Of a stretch of DNA of 64,000 nt, positions 8,521 through 17,135 are shown one piece after another. Both the position numbers and the translations under genes were made by a program. A model generated the notes under the pieces. That model saw only the letters and a program-made list of their open reading frames with translations. It was not told the DNA's origin and did no database searches. Within the stretch, counting starts at the first letter, position 1; each line of letters begins with the position of its first letter. This stretch comes from Pseudorhodoplanes sp. (GTDB lineage: Bacteria; Pseudomonadota; Alphaproteobacteria; Rhizobiales; Xanthobacteraceae): positions 3,245,126-3,309,125 of the forward strand of contig JAVSMS010000001.1 in NCBI GenBank assembly GCA_032027085.1, written 5' to 3'.

Positions 8521-9840
8521 ATGGCCCGCAAGAAATTTTCCGATGCTTTCCTAAAGAGCCTGAAACCCGCCCCAGCCGGCACGCGATATGAGCGCCTAGA
8601 CAGCGAAGTCCCCGGCCTCATCGTCCGCGTTACGGACAAGGGCACCCGCACATTCGCACTCAAAACCCGGATGCCGGGTAAAAAGCAGCCAACCCGCCGG
8701 GCAATGGGAGAGTACGGCGCAATCTCGCTCGCGGAGGCGCGCCAGAGGGCCAGGGATTGGCTCGCGATGGTGAAGCGGGGCGAAGACCCCAAGGCCGCAG
8801 AGGAACGCGCCAAACAGGCCGTGGCGCGCCGGCAGGCCCATACGTTTCGAAAGGTTGCCGAAGCCTACATCGCGGACGCCGTGATCGGCGCCAAGCCCGA
8901 CAGGCCGATCCAGCGCAAGGGTGAGGAAGTTGCTCGGATGATCCGTAACGAGCTGGCCGGTGCCTGGGGGGATCGCCCGGTGGCCGGTATCGACCGCCAC
9001 GACGTGCTGGCTCTAATACGCGCGAAAAAGGTGGAGGCGCCGGCACAGGCCCGCAATCTGCTTTCCATCGCCCGCACACTGTTTTCATGGGCCGTCATGA
9101 ACGGATACGGCCTCGATCACTCACCTTGCGATGGAATCAAGCCCAAGCTGATTTTGGGCGACAAGGAATTTCGGGATCGGACGCTGAATGACGAAGAGGT
9201 CGCGGCACTCTGGCGAGCGTCCCGAATGCCATATCCATACGGGCCAATCTATCGACTTCTCCTGCTCACCGGACTGCGCTTGAATGAAGTCGCGGACGCG
9301 CGATGGAGCGAGTTTGATATTCCAAATAGGCGCTGGGTCATTCCCGCCGAACGAATGAAGGGCAAGAACCAGAAGGCGCGGGCGCACCTGGTGCCGATCA
9401 CTGACGACATAATGGCCGTTCTGAACGGCTTGCCACGGTTTAAGCGCGGCGATTATTTATTTTCGCTCACATTCGGGGAGAAGTCCGTCTGGATTTCCAG
9501 CAAGGTCAAGGAACGAACTGATGCGCGGATGCTGCGCTCGCTAAGGGCGTGGGCAAAGCTGCAGGGCAAGGACGCTTCCAAGGTTCAACTTTCTCACTGG
9601 CAAAACCACGATATTCGCCGCACGGTTCGAACGATCCTTTCCTCACTGCAGATTTCTGAGGAGGTCCGCGAAGCAGTGCTGGCCCACGTGCGACCCGGCA
9701 TCAAAGGCGCATACGATCACTACAAATATGAGCGGGAGAAAGCCGAAGCGCTAACGTTATTAGCGCAGCATATTCGACGCATTAGCACGCGGAAATCCGA
9801 ACCCAATAACGTCGTTTCGTTGGTCGGGGGTAGATTATGA
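8521..9840 (+). CDS. int: tyrosine-type site-specific integrase (P4/DUF4102 type)
   Basis: The 439-residue protein has an N-terminal DUF4102-like arm-binding domain (about residues 5-85: LDSEVPGLIVRVTDKGTRTF, GEYGAISLAEARQRA), a core-binding domain, and a C-terminal catalytic domain. The expected residues are visible: Arg in LTGLRLNEVADARW, the HxxR box HDIRRTVRT, the LAHV segment and the nucleophile Tyr in GAYDHYKYE. The open frame reaches back to 8449, but the start at 8521 follows GGAGCGAG and matches where the family begins. It acts on the adjacent att site in tRNA-Asn. Its stop overlaps the next gene by 4 bp. Confidence 0.93.
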   Translation: MARKKFSDAFLKSLKPAPAGTRYERLDSEVPGLIVRVTDKGTRTFALKTRMPGKKQPTRRAMGEYGAISLAEARQRARDWLAMVKRGEDPKAAEERAKQAVARRQAHTFRKVAEAYIADAVIGAKPDRPIQRKGEEVARMIRNELAGAWGDRPVAGIDRHDVLALIRAKKVEAPAQARNLLSIARTLFSWAVMNGYGLDHSPCDGIKPKLILGDKEFRDRTLNDEEVAALWRASRMPYPYGPIYRLLLLTGLRLNEVADARWSEFDIPNRRWVIPAERMKGKNQKARAHLVPITDDIMAVLNGLPRFKRGDYLFSLTFGEKSVWISSKVKERTDARMLRSLRAWAKLQGKDASKVQLSHWQNHDIRRTVRTILSSLQISEEVREAVLAHVRPGIKGAYDHYKYEREKAEALTLLAQHIRRISTRKSEPNNVVSLVGGRL

Positions 9841-10355
9841 CATTCGTATCCAAACACATGAGTTACTACGAAGCGCGGAAGCTTGCTCAAGCGCGCGACA
9901 AATCTGGCGTGTATGATCCGCTCGATGCGGCCATTAAGGAGGGTGCCCTTGTTGCTGAGATCAGAAAGAACGATGGTGACTTGTGGGAGATTTGCGATGT
10001 GGCAACATGGGATAAGTCATCAAAGTATGATGGCATGCGTTACCGAATAACGGCGGAATATCCCGAACATTTCGACATCGATCTCGGTAAGACCCGACTG
10101 TCTCGGGACGACGTTGAAAAACTGTGGCCAGATCAGCCTGCTATAAATGGAGAAAGGAGAGGGCGACCATCCCACGACTGGGAGGCGTTTTATATTGAGA
10201 TCATCCGGCGCGCTAACACACCAGATGGACTACCTGACAAGCAAGCGGACCTAGAACAATCGATGCTGGTTTGGTGTCAATCAAAATGGGGAAAGGAGCC
10301 GGGCATCAGCACGGTTAGGGAGAAAATCTCGCCAATCTACAAGGCCAGAAAATAG
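9837..10355 (+). CDS. hypothetical element protein coupled to the integrase
   Basis: The 172-residue protein is not recognised at family level. It begins at an ATGA overlap with the integrase stop, so its translation is coupled to integrase. The middle is acidic and aromatic. The C-terminal part (RGRPSHDWEAFYIEIIRRAN to the end) looks like a small helical domain seen in other alphaproteobacterial prophage proteins (from memory). It could be a directionality or regulatory partner, but nothing shows this directly. Confidence 0.65.
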   Translation: MTFVSKHMSYYEARKLAQARDKSGVYDPLDAAIKEGALVAEIRKNDGDLWEICDVATWDKSSKYDGMRYRITAEYPEHFDIDLGKTRLSRDDVEKLWPDQPAINGERRGRPSHDWEAFYIEIIRRANTPDGLPDKQADLEQSMLVWCQSKWGKEPGISTVREKISPIYKARK

Positions 10356-10408
10356 TTTTATGACCTTTTCCGGCCATTTGCGGCCGACAAAGCGGTGTGA
10401 AATGCCGC

Positions 10409-10444
10409 TTATTCCTTCGCACAGAAATGCACGCGAAGGAATAA
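10409..10444 (+). promoter_or_regulatory. 12-bp inverted repeat covering the alpA ribosome site
   Basis: TTATTCCTTCGC (10409-10420) and GCGAAGGAATAA (10433-10444) are perfect inverted repeats with a 12-nt loop. The right arm contains GAAGGA, the likely Shine-Dalgarno sequence of the ATG at 10448. As RNA it would hide the ribosome site; as DNA it would be a good dimer operator. Confidence 0.6.
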
Positions 10445-10447
10445 CAA

Positions 10448-10657
10448 ATGACGCTTCGAATTTTGAGTTACGAGGACTTAGCCACCCTGAAGGGTGTGAA
10501 GTATTCAAAAGTCCAACTTTGGCGGCTTGAGAAACTCGGCAAATTCCCGAAACGTGTCCCGGTTGGCCCCGCCCGTCATGGGTGGCTTGAGACCGAGATC
10601 GACGCCTATCTGCGCCGGCAGATTGAAGCCCGCGACAAGTCGATGGTGGCTGCATAG
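10448..10657 (+). CDS. AlpA-like small HTH regulator / excisionase
   Basis: This 69-residue protein is a MerR/AlpA-type winged HTH: LSYEDLATLKGVKYSKVQLW, then LEKLGKFPKRVPVG, then WLETEIDAYLRRQIEAR. AlpA proteins activate integrase or act as excisionases in P4-like elements. Its ribosome site sits in a perfect hairpin. The next gene starts at the stop codon itself (TAGTG), so AlpA and the primase-like protein are made from one message. Confidence 0.8.
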   Translation: MTLRILSYEDLATLKGVKYSKVQLWRLEKLGKFPKRVPVGPARHGWLETEIDAYLRRQIEARDKSMVAA

Positions 10658-11685
10658 TGCGGACGCCACACACGGCGAACGCCGCCCTCGCTGAGACGAG
10701 AAGCGGCGTTCGGAAATCAGATCAAGCTGGCGGGCTGATCGAAAGTATCCTTAGCCAAGGACGCGCCTTTCCGCAATCTCGGAATTTCTTCGACGTTGGA
10801 ATAGATGCGCGCACAATCGCTTCAATTCTAGGCGGCGACCTCACGAGCAAAGATTCGGTGAAGGTTCCCGGCCCAGGGCACAGCCCGCGCGACCGCTCCC
10901 TTTCAATCCGCGTCGATCCGAACGCGCCAGACGGCTTCGTTGTTCACAGCTTCGCCGGCGACGATGCAATTGCCTGCCGAGATTATGTGCGAGATCGGCT
11001 TGGGCTGTCCAAGTGGAAGCCTGGTGAACCAAATCCCTTCACGACCTTCCGCCCTAAACCTAAGACGGCGCCGGAGACTACCAACTTCGGTCAAGTGGCT
11101 TTGAGAATCTGGAAGGAAAGTGTCGATCCGCGCGGCACACTTTCAGAAAAATACCTGCGTCAACATCGCGGCCTCGATCTGCCGGATGACGTTGCCGGCG
11201 AGGTTGCACGCTTTCATCCGCGACTATCTTTTAACGGCGGCTTTGCGCCTGCGCTCATCACGTTGTTTCGCGACGTTCGGACAAACGCACCGGCCGCGAT
11301 CCAGCGCACCTTTCTTGACAAGGAAGCGCGGAAGCTGGAGCGAAAAATGCTCGGCAGCGTTCGCGATGCGGCAATCAAGATTAGTGCCGACGAAAACGTC
11401 ACGCAGGGACTTTGCATCGGTGAAGGGTTTGAAACGTGCCTCGCGGCGCGGGTGCTCGGATATTCGCCGGTTTGGGCCGTTGGTTCGGCCGGAGCAATTG
11501 CTTCATTCCCCGTTTTGCCCGGTATCGATACGCTCACCATTCTCGGAGAGCGGGGCGACAACGGCGCAAACGAGCGCGCGGCGCGTGAGTGCGGCGAGCG
11601 TTGGACGGCAGAGGGTCGCGAGGTTGAGATCGTTTTGCCCATGGTGGGCAACGATTTCAACGACGCGGTGCAGGGCGTCGAATGA
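10657..11685 (+). CDS. Toprim-domain primase-like protein
   Basis: The 342-residue protein starts with GTG overlapping the alpA stop by one base. Residues about 46-110 resemble the N-terminal region of phage primase-helicases (GPGHSPRDRSLSIRV, HSFAGDDAIACRDYV). The Toprim domain lies at about residues 240-340, with the acidic motif GEGFET (255-260) and the loop ILGERGDNG (296-304). With the RepA-like helicase encoded next it would form a replication-initiation pair. No zinc-binding cysteine set is visible, so priming activity is inferred from family only. Confidence 0.83.
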   Translation: MRTPHTANAALAETRSGVRKSDQAGGLIESILSQGRAFPQSRNFFDVGIDARTIASILGGDLTSKDSVKVPGPGHSPRDRSLSIRVDPNAPDGFVVHSFAGDDAIACRDYVRDRLGLSKWKPGEPNPFTTFRPKPKTAPETTNFGQVALRIWKESVDPRGTLSEKYLRQHRGLDLPDDVAGEVARFHPRLSFNGGFAPALITLFRDVRTNAPAAIQRTFLDKEARKLERKMLGSVRDAAIKISADENVTQGLCIGEGFETCLAARVLGYSPVWAVGSAGAIASFPVLPGIDTLTILGERGDNGANERAARECGERWTAEGREVEIVLPMVGNDFNDAVQGVE

Positions 11686-12833
11686 AAAGCCTGTCCCCTG
11701 TCGGGAGTGTTCCCGTTGAGATTCAACGCTTCGGCCAACCCGCCAGCGCCGAACCGGCGCGTATCATCTGCGCGGCATCGTGGGCAGGAAGAGAAATCAA
11801 GCCGAGAGCGTGGATCGTTCCCGGCCTCATTCCGGATCGGACACCCTCAATCTGCTCGGGCGATGGCGGAACGGGCAAGAGCCTGCTTGCTCTGCAGCTC
11901 TGCGTCGCCATGGCAATCGGAAAGCCCTGGCTTGGCCTGGAAACAACACCGGGCGCGGCGCTCTTCGTCTCCGCTGAAGACGAAGAGGATGAGTTACATC
12001 GCCGCCTTGATGACATCTGCAATTCAAACGCGGTCAGCATTTCCGATCTAAACGGACTGCATCTTGTTCCGATGGCCGGCCGCGATGCAATCCTTGCGCA
12101 ATTTTCGAAGGCCGGAGAAATGAAGCGCACCGCCCTCGCGGAATGGCTGCAGGAAACAATTCGCCATCGCCGGCCGAAGCTGGTTGTGCTGGACACCCTG
12201 GCCGATGTGTTTGCCGGTGACGAAATACAGCGAGCGCAGGCGAGGGCATTCATCGGAATGCTGCGCGGCTTCGCTCTCGATTTTGATACTGCAATCCTGC
12301 TTCTGTCTCATCCCAGCCTATCAGGGTTGAGCACGGGGACCGGGGCGTCGGGATCAACGGCTTGGAGCAACTCAGTCCGCTCGCGGCTCTATTTTCATCG
12401 AGCCACTACTACGGACGATGCCGAGCCCGATCCCGACCTTCGCGTTCTCACTACGATGAAGGCAAACTACGGACGCGCCGGCACCGAAATTCACGTCCGA
12501 TGGCGTGATGGCGTTTTCATTCGCGAAGAAAGCGAAACCGGGTTCGATCAACTCGCGGCCGAGATGAAGGCGGATTACGCCTTCCTCGATCTACTGCGGT
12601 TGATGGCAACCCAAGGCCGAGATGTCAGCACGAAGCCGTCGCCAACCTACGCGCCAGCAATCTTCGCGGCACACCCTCAAGGCAAACGTATCACCAAACG
12701 CGCATATCGCGCGGCAATGGAACGGCTGCTTGCGTCGGGAAAGATTCGAATTGAACAGATCGGCCCAGCTTCGAAACGGCGGGAGAGGATCGTTCTGGCG
12801 AACGCAATCACACCTGGAGGGGACGATGATTGA
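11682..12833 (+). CDS. RepA-like AAA ATPase / replicative helicase
   Basis: The 383-residue protein overlaps the Toprim gene by 4 bp. It has Walker A GDGGTGKS (residues 60-67), Walker B VVLDTLADVF (168-177) and the LLLSHPS and SGSTAWSNSVRSRLYF segments typical of the RSF1010 RepA family of hexameric helicases. A C-terminal winged-helix-like tail follows (about 290-375). Directly after the stop lies an iteron-like array, so the protein probably acts at that site to replicate the excised element. Confidence 0.85.
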   Translation: MKSLSPVGSVPVEIQRFGQPASAEPARIICAASWAGREIKPRAWIVPGLIPDRTPSICSGDGGTGKSLLALQLCVAMAIGKPWLGLETTPGAALFVSAEDEEDELHRRLDDICNSNAVSISDLNGLHLVPMAGRDAILAQFSKAGEMKRTALAEWLQETIRHRRPKLVVLDTLADVFAGDEIQRAQARAFIGMLRGFALDFDTAILLLSHPSLSGLSTGTGASGSTAWSNSVRSRLYFHRATTTDDAEPDPDLRVLTTMKANYGRAGTEIHVRWRDGVFIREESETGFDQLAAEMKADYAFLDLLRLMATQGRDVSTKPSPTYAPAIFAAHPQGKRITKRAYRAAMERLLASGKIRIEQIGPASKRRERIVLANAITPGGDDD

Positions 12834-12836
12834 ACC

Positions 12837-12961
12837 TTCCAACCCCCTTCCAACGCGGAAATATTCCTATTCCAACGGCCTTCCAACCCCCTTCCAACGC
12901 CGTTCGAACCCCCTTCGAACCTATGCTCGCACACACCCCTATAACCCCCTTGGAGTTGGAA
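12837..12961 (+). repeat. iteron array, probable replication origin of the element
   Basis: Heptamers TTCSAAC start at 12837, 12848, 12870, 12881, 12892, 12903 and 12914. All spacings are 11 bp, except one of 22 bp where a unit is degenerate. An inverted copy GTTGGAA lies at 12955-12961. A 22-bp block at 12835-12856 recurs exactly at 12879-12900. The 406 bp without a convincing gene (12834-13239) also hold AT-rich stretches near 13025-13060 and 13170-13215 that could melt. An alternative is a coding frame from an ATG at 12826, which has a good GGAGGGG site and stays open into the 13240 gene. Its composition looks non-coding and 11 is not a multiple of 3, so an origin is preferred. Confidence 0.7.
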
Positions 12962-13216
12962 GCCGCCTGACGGCGCTTCAACTCCCTAAGGCAGGAACCG
13001 AAGCTAGAGGATTGTGGAAGTCGCGCAATTTTATTTCGTGGCTCCTTGTTTTTTCGGGGAGGCGATGTGCGGTCGTGGCCCGGCTGGCCAGCGCTCCAGG
13101 TTGGCGAAGTGGGGCACGCTCCAACGATCAGGCGGTATTCAACCGGTTGCACTGCATTTCATTTAGGCCGGTGAATACGAATTATCTTGCAAATCAGAAT
13201 GAAGCTAATTTCTTAT

Positions 13217-13235
13217 GGGGCCACACAGGGGCCAC
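13217..13235 (-). promoter_or_regulatory. inverted GGGGCCAC pair before the packaging operon
   Basis: GGGGCCAC occurs at 13217-13224 and 13228-13235, with starts 11 bp apart. It is the reverse complement of the paired boxes at the element ends. It lies directly before the ATG at 13240, where a regulator could control the packaging genes. Confidence 0.5.
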
Positions 13236-13239
13236 GCGA

Positions 13240-13641
13240 ATGCTTGAGAATACCAGCGACGTGCAAGAGGGATACCCGGCCGAAGCCATGCCGAAGGGCG
13301 GGAGCAAGGCTCGCTTCCTGACGCTCGCGGACCTGGACCGCCGAACCAGTGCGTTCAGGAAGACGGAAGCGCTGATCGTCGCGCTCGAGTCCGATCTGGG
13401 CGGTAGTGAGGCCCTGACCACTGGCGAGCGCCAGCTCGTACAGCGAGCCGCCGTGCTGGGCTCCATGATCGAGGACATGGAAACGAGGTGGATCGGCGGT
13501 GCGCCCTTGGACACGACGGCATTCTGCACCGTCGTGAATGCGCAACGCCGCGTCTTGGAAACAATCGGCATCAAACGCCGACAGCGCGACGTAACTCCAA
13601 ACCTGTCCGACTACATTCAAAACTCGGAGCGGGCGGCATGA
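13240..13641 (+). CDS. phage-type hypothetical protein, possible small terminase
   Basis: The protein has 133 residues from the chosen start; ATG at 13288 is an alternative and a longer frame reaches 12826. It is mostly helical (LADLDRRTSAFRKTEALIVALESDLGG, then GERQLVQRAAVLGSMIEDMETRW, then VVNAQRRVLETIGIKRRQRDVTP). Similar proteins precede the terminase in other alphaproteobacterial prophages (from memory), so a small-terminase or DNA-recognition role is possible. No HTH is certain. It opens a chain of five further genes linked by ATGA overlaps. Confidence 0.65.
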   Translation: MLENTSDVQEGYPAEAMPKGGSKARFLTLADLDRRTSAFRKTEALIVALESDLGGSEALTTGERQLVQRAAVLGSMIEDMETRWIGGAPLDTTAFCTVVNAQRRVLETIGIKRRQRDVTPNLSDYIQNSERAA

Positions 13642-13865
13642 GCGTGATTGATTTCACCGCCGAACGACAGGCGCGCCGCAACTCTGCCGAGGCGTGGCTA
13701 ATCTGTTGCTCTGCATTGGACGCTATCGACAGGCGCCGGCAAACGGCAATCGCGGCCTATCGCGACAATCCCGCGTCGTGGCTTGCCAAACATGGCCAGA
13801 GCTTCGGTCAATTCCTCGCAGAACAGGCTGAGGAAGAGCGCGAATGGTGGGGGCGCATGCCATGA
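13638..13865 (+). CDS. small hypothetical element protein
   Basis: The 75-residue protein begins at an ATGA overlap with the previous gene. It is helical and charged (VIDFTAERQARRNSAEAWLI, then QFLAEQAEEEREWWGRMP). No family is recognised. Its position in a tightly coupled operon supports translation. Confidence 0.6.
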   Translation: MSVIDFTAERQARRNSAEAWLICCSALDAIDRRRQTAIAAYRDNPASWLAKHGQSFGQFLAEQAEEEREWWGRMP

Positions 13866-14206
13866 CTATCCGTGCTGATCTCATCGGCAGTCAATGCGCT
13901 ACGGCCCTGGGCATTACAGCAACAGGTCCGGCGCCTGTGCTTCGCTTGTGCCGTGCGCTGATTTCAACGGGCCACGATCCAGCGACACGATTGGAAGCGT
14001 ATCGCGGCGAGACGTTATGCCTTGTCATTCGTTCAATCGGTGAAGCGGCTACGCTGACCGTCAAATCGACATCGGCAGGCCAAATAACGTTCGCGCCTGA
14101 TAGCGCCACAGCCCCGTGCATTCGCGAAAACGAGTTGGCCGCTACCTCGGGCCACGAAACTGAAATTAGCGAACGTGCGAGCCTCCTGCACGGGGAGGCA
14201 GCATGA
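13862..14206 (+). CDS. small hypothetical element protein
   Basis: The 114-residue protein begins at an ATGA overlap. The first half has an Ala-rich helix (MTIRADLIGSQCATALGITA) and the middle alternates strands (ETLCLVIRSIGEAATLTVKS). It is not recognised. Coupling on both sides and conserved frame use are the only evidence of function. Confidence 0.6.
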   Translation: MTIRADLIGSQCATALGITATGPAPVLRLCRALISTGHDPATRLEAYRGETLCLVIRSIGEAATLTVKSTSAGQITFAPDSATAPCIRENELAATSGHETEISERASLLHGEAA

Positions 14207-14688
14207 ACGCTCGCTGCATTCTTGGAATTGATCCTGGCGTGACAGGCGGAGTTGCCTTCTATTTTCCAGATCAGCCCACGGTCATCGTTGCCGAGGATAT
14301 TCCGAACGTTGCGGGTGAGGTTGATGCTGATGCTTTTGCCGCGAGGCTTAAGCAGATGCGGCCTGACTTCGCTGTGATCGAGCGGGCCGGTGCTATGCCT
14401 GGGCAGGGGGTTAGTAGCACGTTCAAGTTTGGGGCGGCCTACGGCGCTCTCTGCGGCGTTGTCGCTGCGCTTGGCATTCCCTCGCACCGTGTTGCGCCTG
14501 CGGTCTGGAAGCGGCATTTCAAACTGGACCGCGACAAAGAAAAATCGCGCGCGCTGGCTGTGCAGCTATGGCCTGGCGCTGGCTGCTTTTCCCGCAAATC
14601 CGATCACGGCCGTGCAGAGGCCGCGCTGATCGCCAGGTGGGGCGCCGCCGTGGCGTTTCAGGCTGAGATCGGGAGGGCTGCGGCATGA
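14203..14688 (+). CDS. RuvC-like Holliday-junction resolvase of phage type
   Basis: The 161-residue RNase H-fold nuclease has the catalytic signatures GIDPGVTGG (Asp10), AVIERAGAMPGQG (Glu60) and the C-terminal KSDHGRAEAALIARW (Asp134/His135 and Glu139). RuvC-like enzymes in phages resolve branched DNA before packaging. It sits two genes upstream of the large terminase, which fits that role. Overlaps of 4 bp occur on both sides. Confidence 0.85.
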   Translation: MNARCILGIDPGVTGGVAFYFPDQPTVIVAEDIPNVAGEVDADAFAARLKQMRPDFAVIERAGAMPGQGVSSTFKFGAAYGALCGVVAALGIPSHRVAPAVWKRHFKLDRDKEKSRALAVQLWPGAGCFSRKSDHGRAEAALIARWGAAVAFQAEIGRAAA

Positions 14689-14867
14689 TGCTCTCCAAGA
14701 ACACGGTCCAATACATCTTCGCGACTGCGCGCATGATCCCTGATGTGGACCGGGACGAATATTTCGCCCGCGTTGCGCAATTGCTGCGGGGCACGCCAGC
14801 TGAGTTCGACGATGTGAATCGAGCCTGCCTGGATGCTCGCAACTACGTACTTGGGGGTGCTGAATGA
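14685..14867 (+). CDS. small hypothetical protein between ruvC-like and terL
   Basis: The 60-residue protein has the pattern YIFATARMIPDVDRDEYFAR, then VAQLLRGTPAEFDDVNRACL. It is a short helical protein linked by ATGA overlaps to the nuclease before it and the terminase after it. No family is recognised; a packaging accessory role is a guess from position. Confidence 0.55.
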   Translation: MMLSKNTVQYIFATARMIPDVDRDEYFARVAQLLRGTPAEFDDVNRACLDARNYVLGGAE

Positions 14868-16273
14868 CAATCGTCGAGGCGCTTTCCGACCCGAAACTAT
14901 TTTCGCAGTGGTTCCGCAAGCCGAAGACCTGGACGGCGTGGTTTGCCTTCCTGTGCGCGTTGTTCGCTCTCCCGATGACGGCGGCGCAGCTTGAAATCTA
15001 TCAGCAATGCACGGGGCGAAAGCTGGCACCAACAAAGCCGGCGAGGGAGGCGTGGCTGATCTGCGGCCGGCGCGCTGGCAAATCGTTCATCCTGGCGCTG
15101 TGCGCTGTCTATCTGGCCTGTTTCAGGAGTTACCGCGAATATTTGATGCCCGGCGAGCGAGCGATGGTTCTTGTGATCGCCACCGACCGCAAGCAGGCCC
15201 GCGTCATCTTCCGTTATGTTCGCGCGTTCGTGACGCTGATTCCGATGCTCCGAAAGATGATCGAGAACGAAAATTCCGACAGCTTCGATTTAAAAAATTC
15301 GGTCAGCATAGAGGTTGCCACCGCGTCATTCAGGGCGGTGCGCGGCTATGCGATTTGCGCCGCTCTGCTCGACGAAATGGCTTTTTTTCCAACCGGGGAT
15401 TCGGCCGAGCCTGACACCGAAATCCTCAACGCCATTCGCCCCGGCATGGCGCAATTCCCTAACGCGTTGTTGCTGTGTGCCTCATCGCCATACGCTAAAA
15501 AGGGCGAACTGTACGACGCCTTCCGCAGATACTTCGGACAGGACGGCGAAATCCTGATCTGGCACGCTGCTACGCGCACGATGAATCCGAGCGTGCCGCA
15601 GCGAATTATTGATGAGGCGATTGAACGGGACGCTGCAGCGGCGCGGGCGGAATACCTCGCTGAGTTCCGCGATGATGTTGAGTCCTACATCTCTCGGGAT
15701 GCCATTCTCGCCTGTGTGGCGAAGGGCGTCATGGAGCGTCTTCCCATCGCCGGGCATCGTTATGTCGCCTTTGTCGATCCTTCGGGCGGGTCGAAGGATT
15801 CCATGACCGTGGCGATTGCTCACAATGAGGGCGGCGTCGCCCGGCTGGATCTGATGCGGGAGCGGAGGGCGCCATTCAGTCCCGAGGCTGTTGTCGAAGA
15901 TTTCTGCCGCGATCTGAAACGTTACGGAATTCGCAAGGTCCGAGGCGACCGGTATGCCGGCGAGTGGCCGCGCGAACAGTTCCGCAAGCGTGGCATCGAA
16001 TACGAGCTTTCTGATAAGCCCAAGAGTGACATTTATCGGGACGTGTTGCCGTCGATTAACTCGCGCAACGCCGATCTTCTCGATAGCGAACGACTGATCA
16101 ATCAGTTCACGAGTTTGGAACGCCGCACGGGTCGAGGCGGCAAGGATTCTATCGACCATCCGCCGCAGGGCCACGACGATCTTTGCAATGCAGTTGCAGG
16201 AGTCCTGGATACTGTCATGACAAAACCGAAAACCGCAACGGCCGCAATTGGCCATTTTCAAACAACGTGGTGA
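14864..16273 (+). CDS. terL: phage terminase large subunit
   Basis: The 469-residue protein is a complete two-domain packaging motor. The ATPase has Walker A CGRRAGKS (residues 67-74), Walker B with catalytic Glu in AALLDEMAFF (166-175) and the coupling motif LCASSPY (204-210). The RNase H-like nuclease has FVDPSGG (303-309), GDRYAGEW (361-368) and the closing acidic motif GHDDLCNAVAGV (436-447). All active residues are present, so there is no sign of decay. It starts at an ATGA overlap and ends 4 nt before the next gene. Confidence 0.92.
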   Translation: MTIVEALSDPKLFSQWFRKPKTWTAWFAFLCALFALPMTAAQLEIYQQCTGRKLAPTKPAREAWLICGRRAGKSFILALCAVYLACFRSYREYLMPGERAMVLVIATDRKQARVIFRYVRAFVTLIPMLRKMIENENSDSFDLKNSVSIEVATASFRAVRGYAICAALLDEMAFFPTGDSAEPDTEILNAIRPGMAQFPNALLLCASSPYAKKGELYDAFRRYFGQDGEILIWHAATRTMNPSVPQRIIDEAIERDAAAARAEYLAEFRDDVESYISRDAILACVAKGVMERLPIAGHRYVAFVDPSGGSKDSMTVAIAHNEGGVARLDLMRERRAPFSPEAVVEDFCRDLKRYGIRKVRGDRYAGEWPREQFRKRGIEYELSDKPKSDIYRDVLPSINSRNADLLDSERLINQFTSLERRTGRGGKDSIDHPPQGHDDLCNAVAGVLDTVMTKPKTATAAIGHFQTTW

Positions 16274-16277
16274 TCAA

Positions 16278-17135
16278 ATGGCGAGCAAATATTACACGCG
16301 CGACACGTCGAAATGGGTGAAGAAGTCCAGCCTTCGACCGGGGGGCGAACCAACGACCGATCTATCCAAGTTCATCGGTTACTTTTGCTTTGATCCTGAT
16401 CTGGACGCCAGCGGCACGGTTGCCAAGGCGCGGGGGGCTTATGCGGCGGCCTTCGAAATTGTTGATGGGCTTCGCGCCAAGCGCGGTGAACTGGAATCCA
16501 GCAAGAAATTCACGCCGCTCGGCCTGCAGGAACAGCTTGGTGATGCCGCGTTGAAAGAAGCCTTGCCGGCGCTGAAACGGTCACGAGTTGAGATCGAGAA
16601 GTTGCAGGCAGAAATAGCGGAACGCCGCAGGAAGGTGACGCTGGCCAAGCCATCCGAAGATCAGCGCCATGAGCAGGAGGAAATCCGCTCCGCGATGCGG
16701 GCAATGACGCCGGCCCAGCGTGATCAGTTTCTCGCAGATAATCGCGGCAATCCGGTTGTTGCCAGCGCAATCGCTAACGCTATACCGGCGTTGAGCGGCG
16801 TCCACGTCAAGGTCCATGAAAACATCTTCGCTGAGCAATTGCTGCGCGAGCGCGGGGAGGAGGTCGAGGAACTGGACGGGCTGACCGAGGTGTTGAACCT
16901 CGCGGCGGACGTGAGCGACAAAGCGCGCGCCGAATTGCAGGCAGTGATCGGCTGCAGCCGCGAGATTTTCGAGGAGATTGCCAAGGCCGCGGAGGCTAAC
17001 GGAGGCCGCGGCCCAATGCGCCGGGAGCTTCGCGTGGTCGGCGGCGAGGAAGTTGAAATCCCTCGGGTCTACGACATTGAACGAAAAATATGGCGCGATG
17101 CCACGGCCGACGAAATTCGGGAGTTTGCAGCATGA
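16278..17135 (+). CDS. hypothetical coiled-coil protein between terminase and portal
   Basis: The protein has 285 residues from the ATG at 16278, preceded by GGTGA; a TTG at 16248 is less likely. A long charged helical region lies at about residues 60-130 (LKRSRVEIEKLQAEIAERRRK), then QRDQFLADNRGNPVVASAIANA, then an acidic segment EERGEEVEELDGLTEVL-like near 190. The position between terL and portal, with the ATGA overlap to portal, suggests a packaging or assembly accessory. It does not read as an HK97-type capsid, but this cannot be excluded from sequence alone. Confidence 0.6.
   Translation: MASKYYTRDTSKWVKKSSLRPGGEPTTDLSKFIGYFCFDPDLDASGTVAKARGAYAAAFEIVDGLRAKRGELESSKKFTPLGLQEQLGDAALKEALPALKRSRVEIEKLQAEIAERRRKVTLAKPSEDQRHEQEEIRSAMRAMTPAQRDQFLADNRGNPVVASAIANAIPALSGVHVKVHENIFAEQLLRERGEEVEELDGLTEVLNLAADVSDKARAELQAVIGCSREIFEEIAKAAEANGGRGPMRRELRVVGGEEVEIPRVYDIERKIWRDATADEIREFAA

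Noticed and set aside
12835..12921. CRISPR array at the spaced repeats
   Set aside because: The repeats are 7-22 bp on an 11-bp grid without unique spacers of 30 bp or more, and no cas genes are present; an iteron array fits.
12622..13239. Long open frame running from inside the RepA-like gene into the 13240 gene
   Set aside because: The first part is a shadow of the helicase gene. The part after 12826 has a good ribosome site but spans the 11-bp repeats and has no protein-like composition, so it was treated as origin DNA; this is noted as an alternative.
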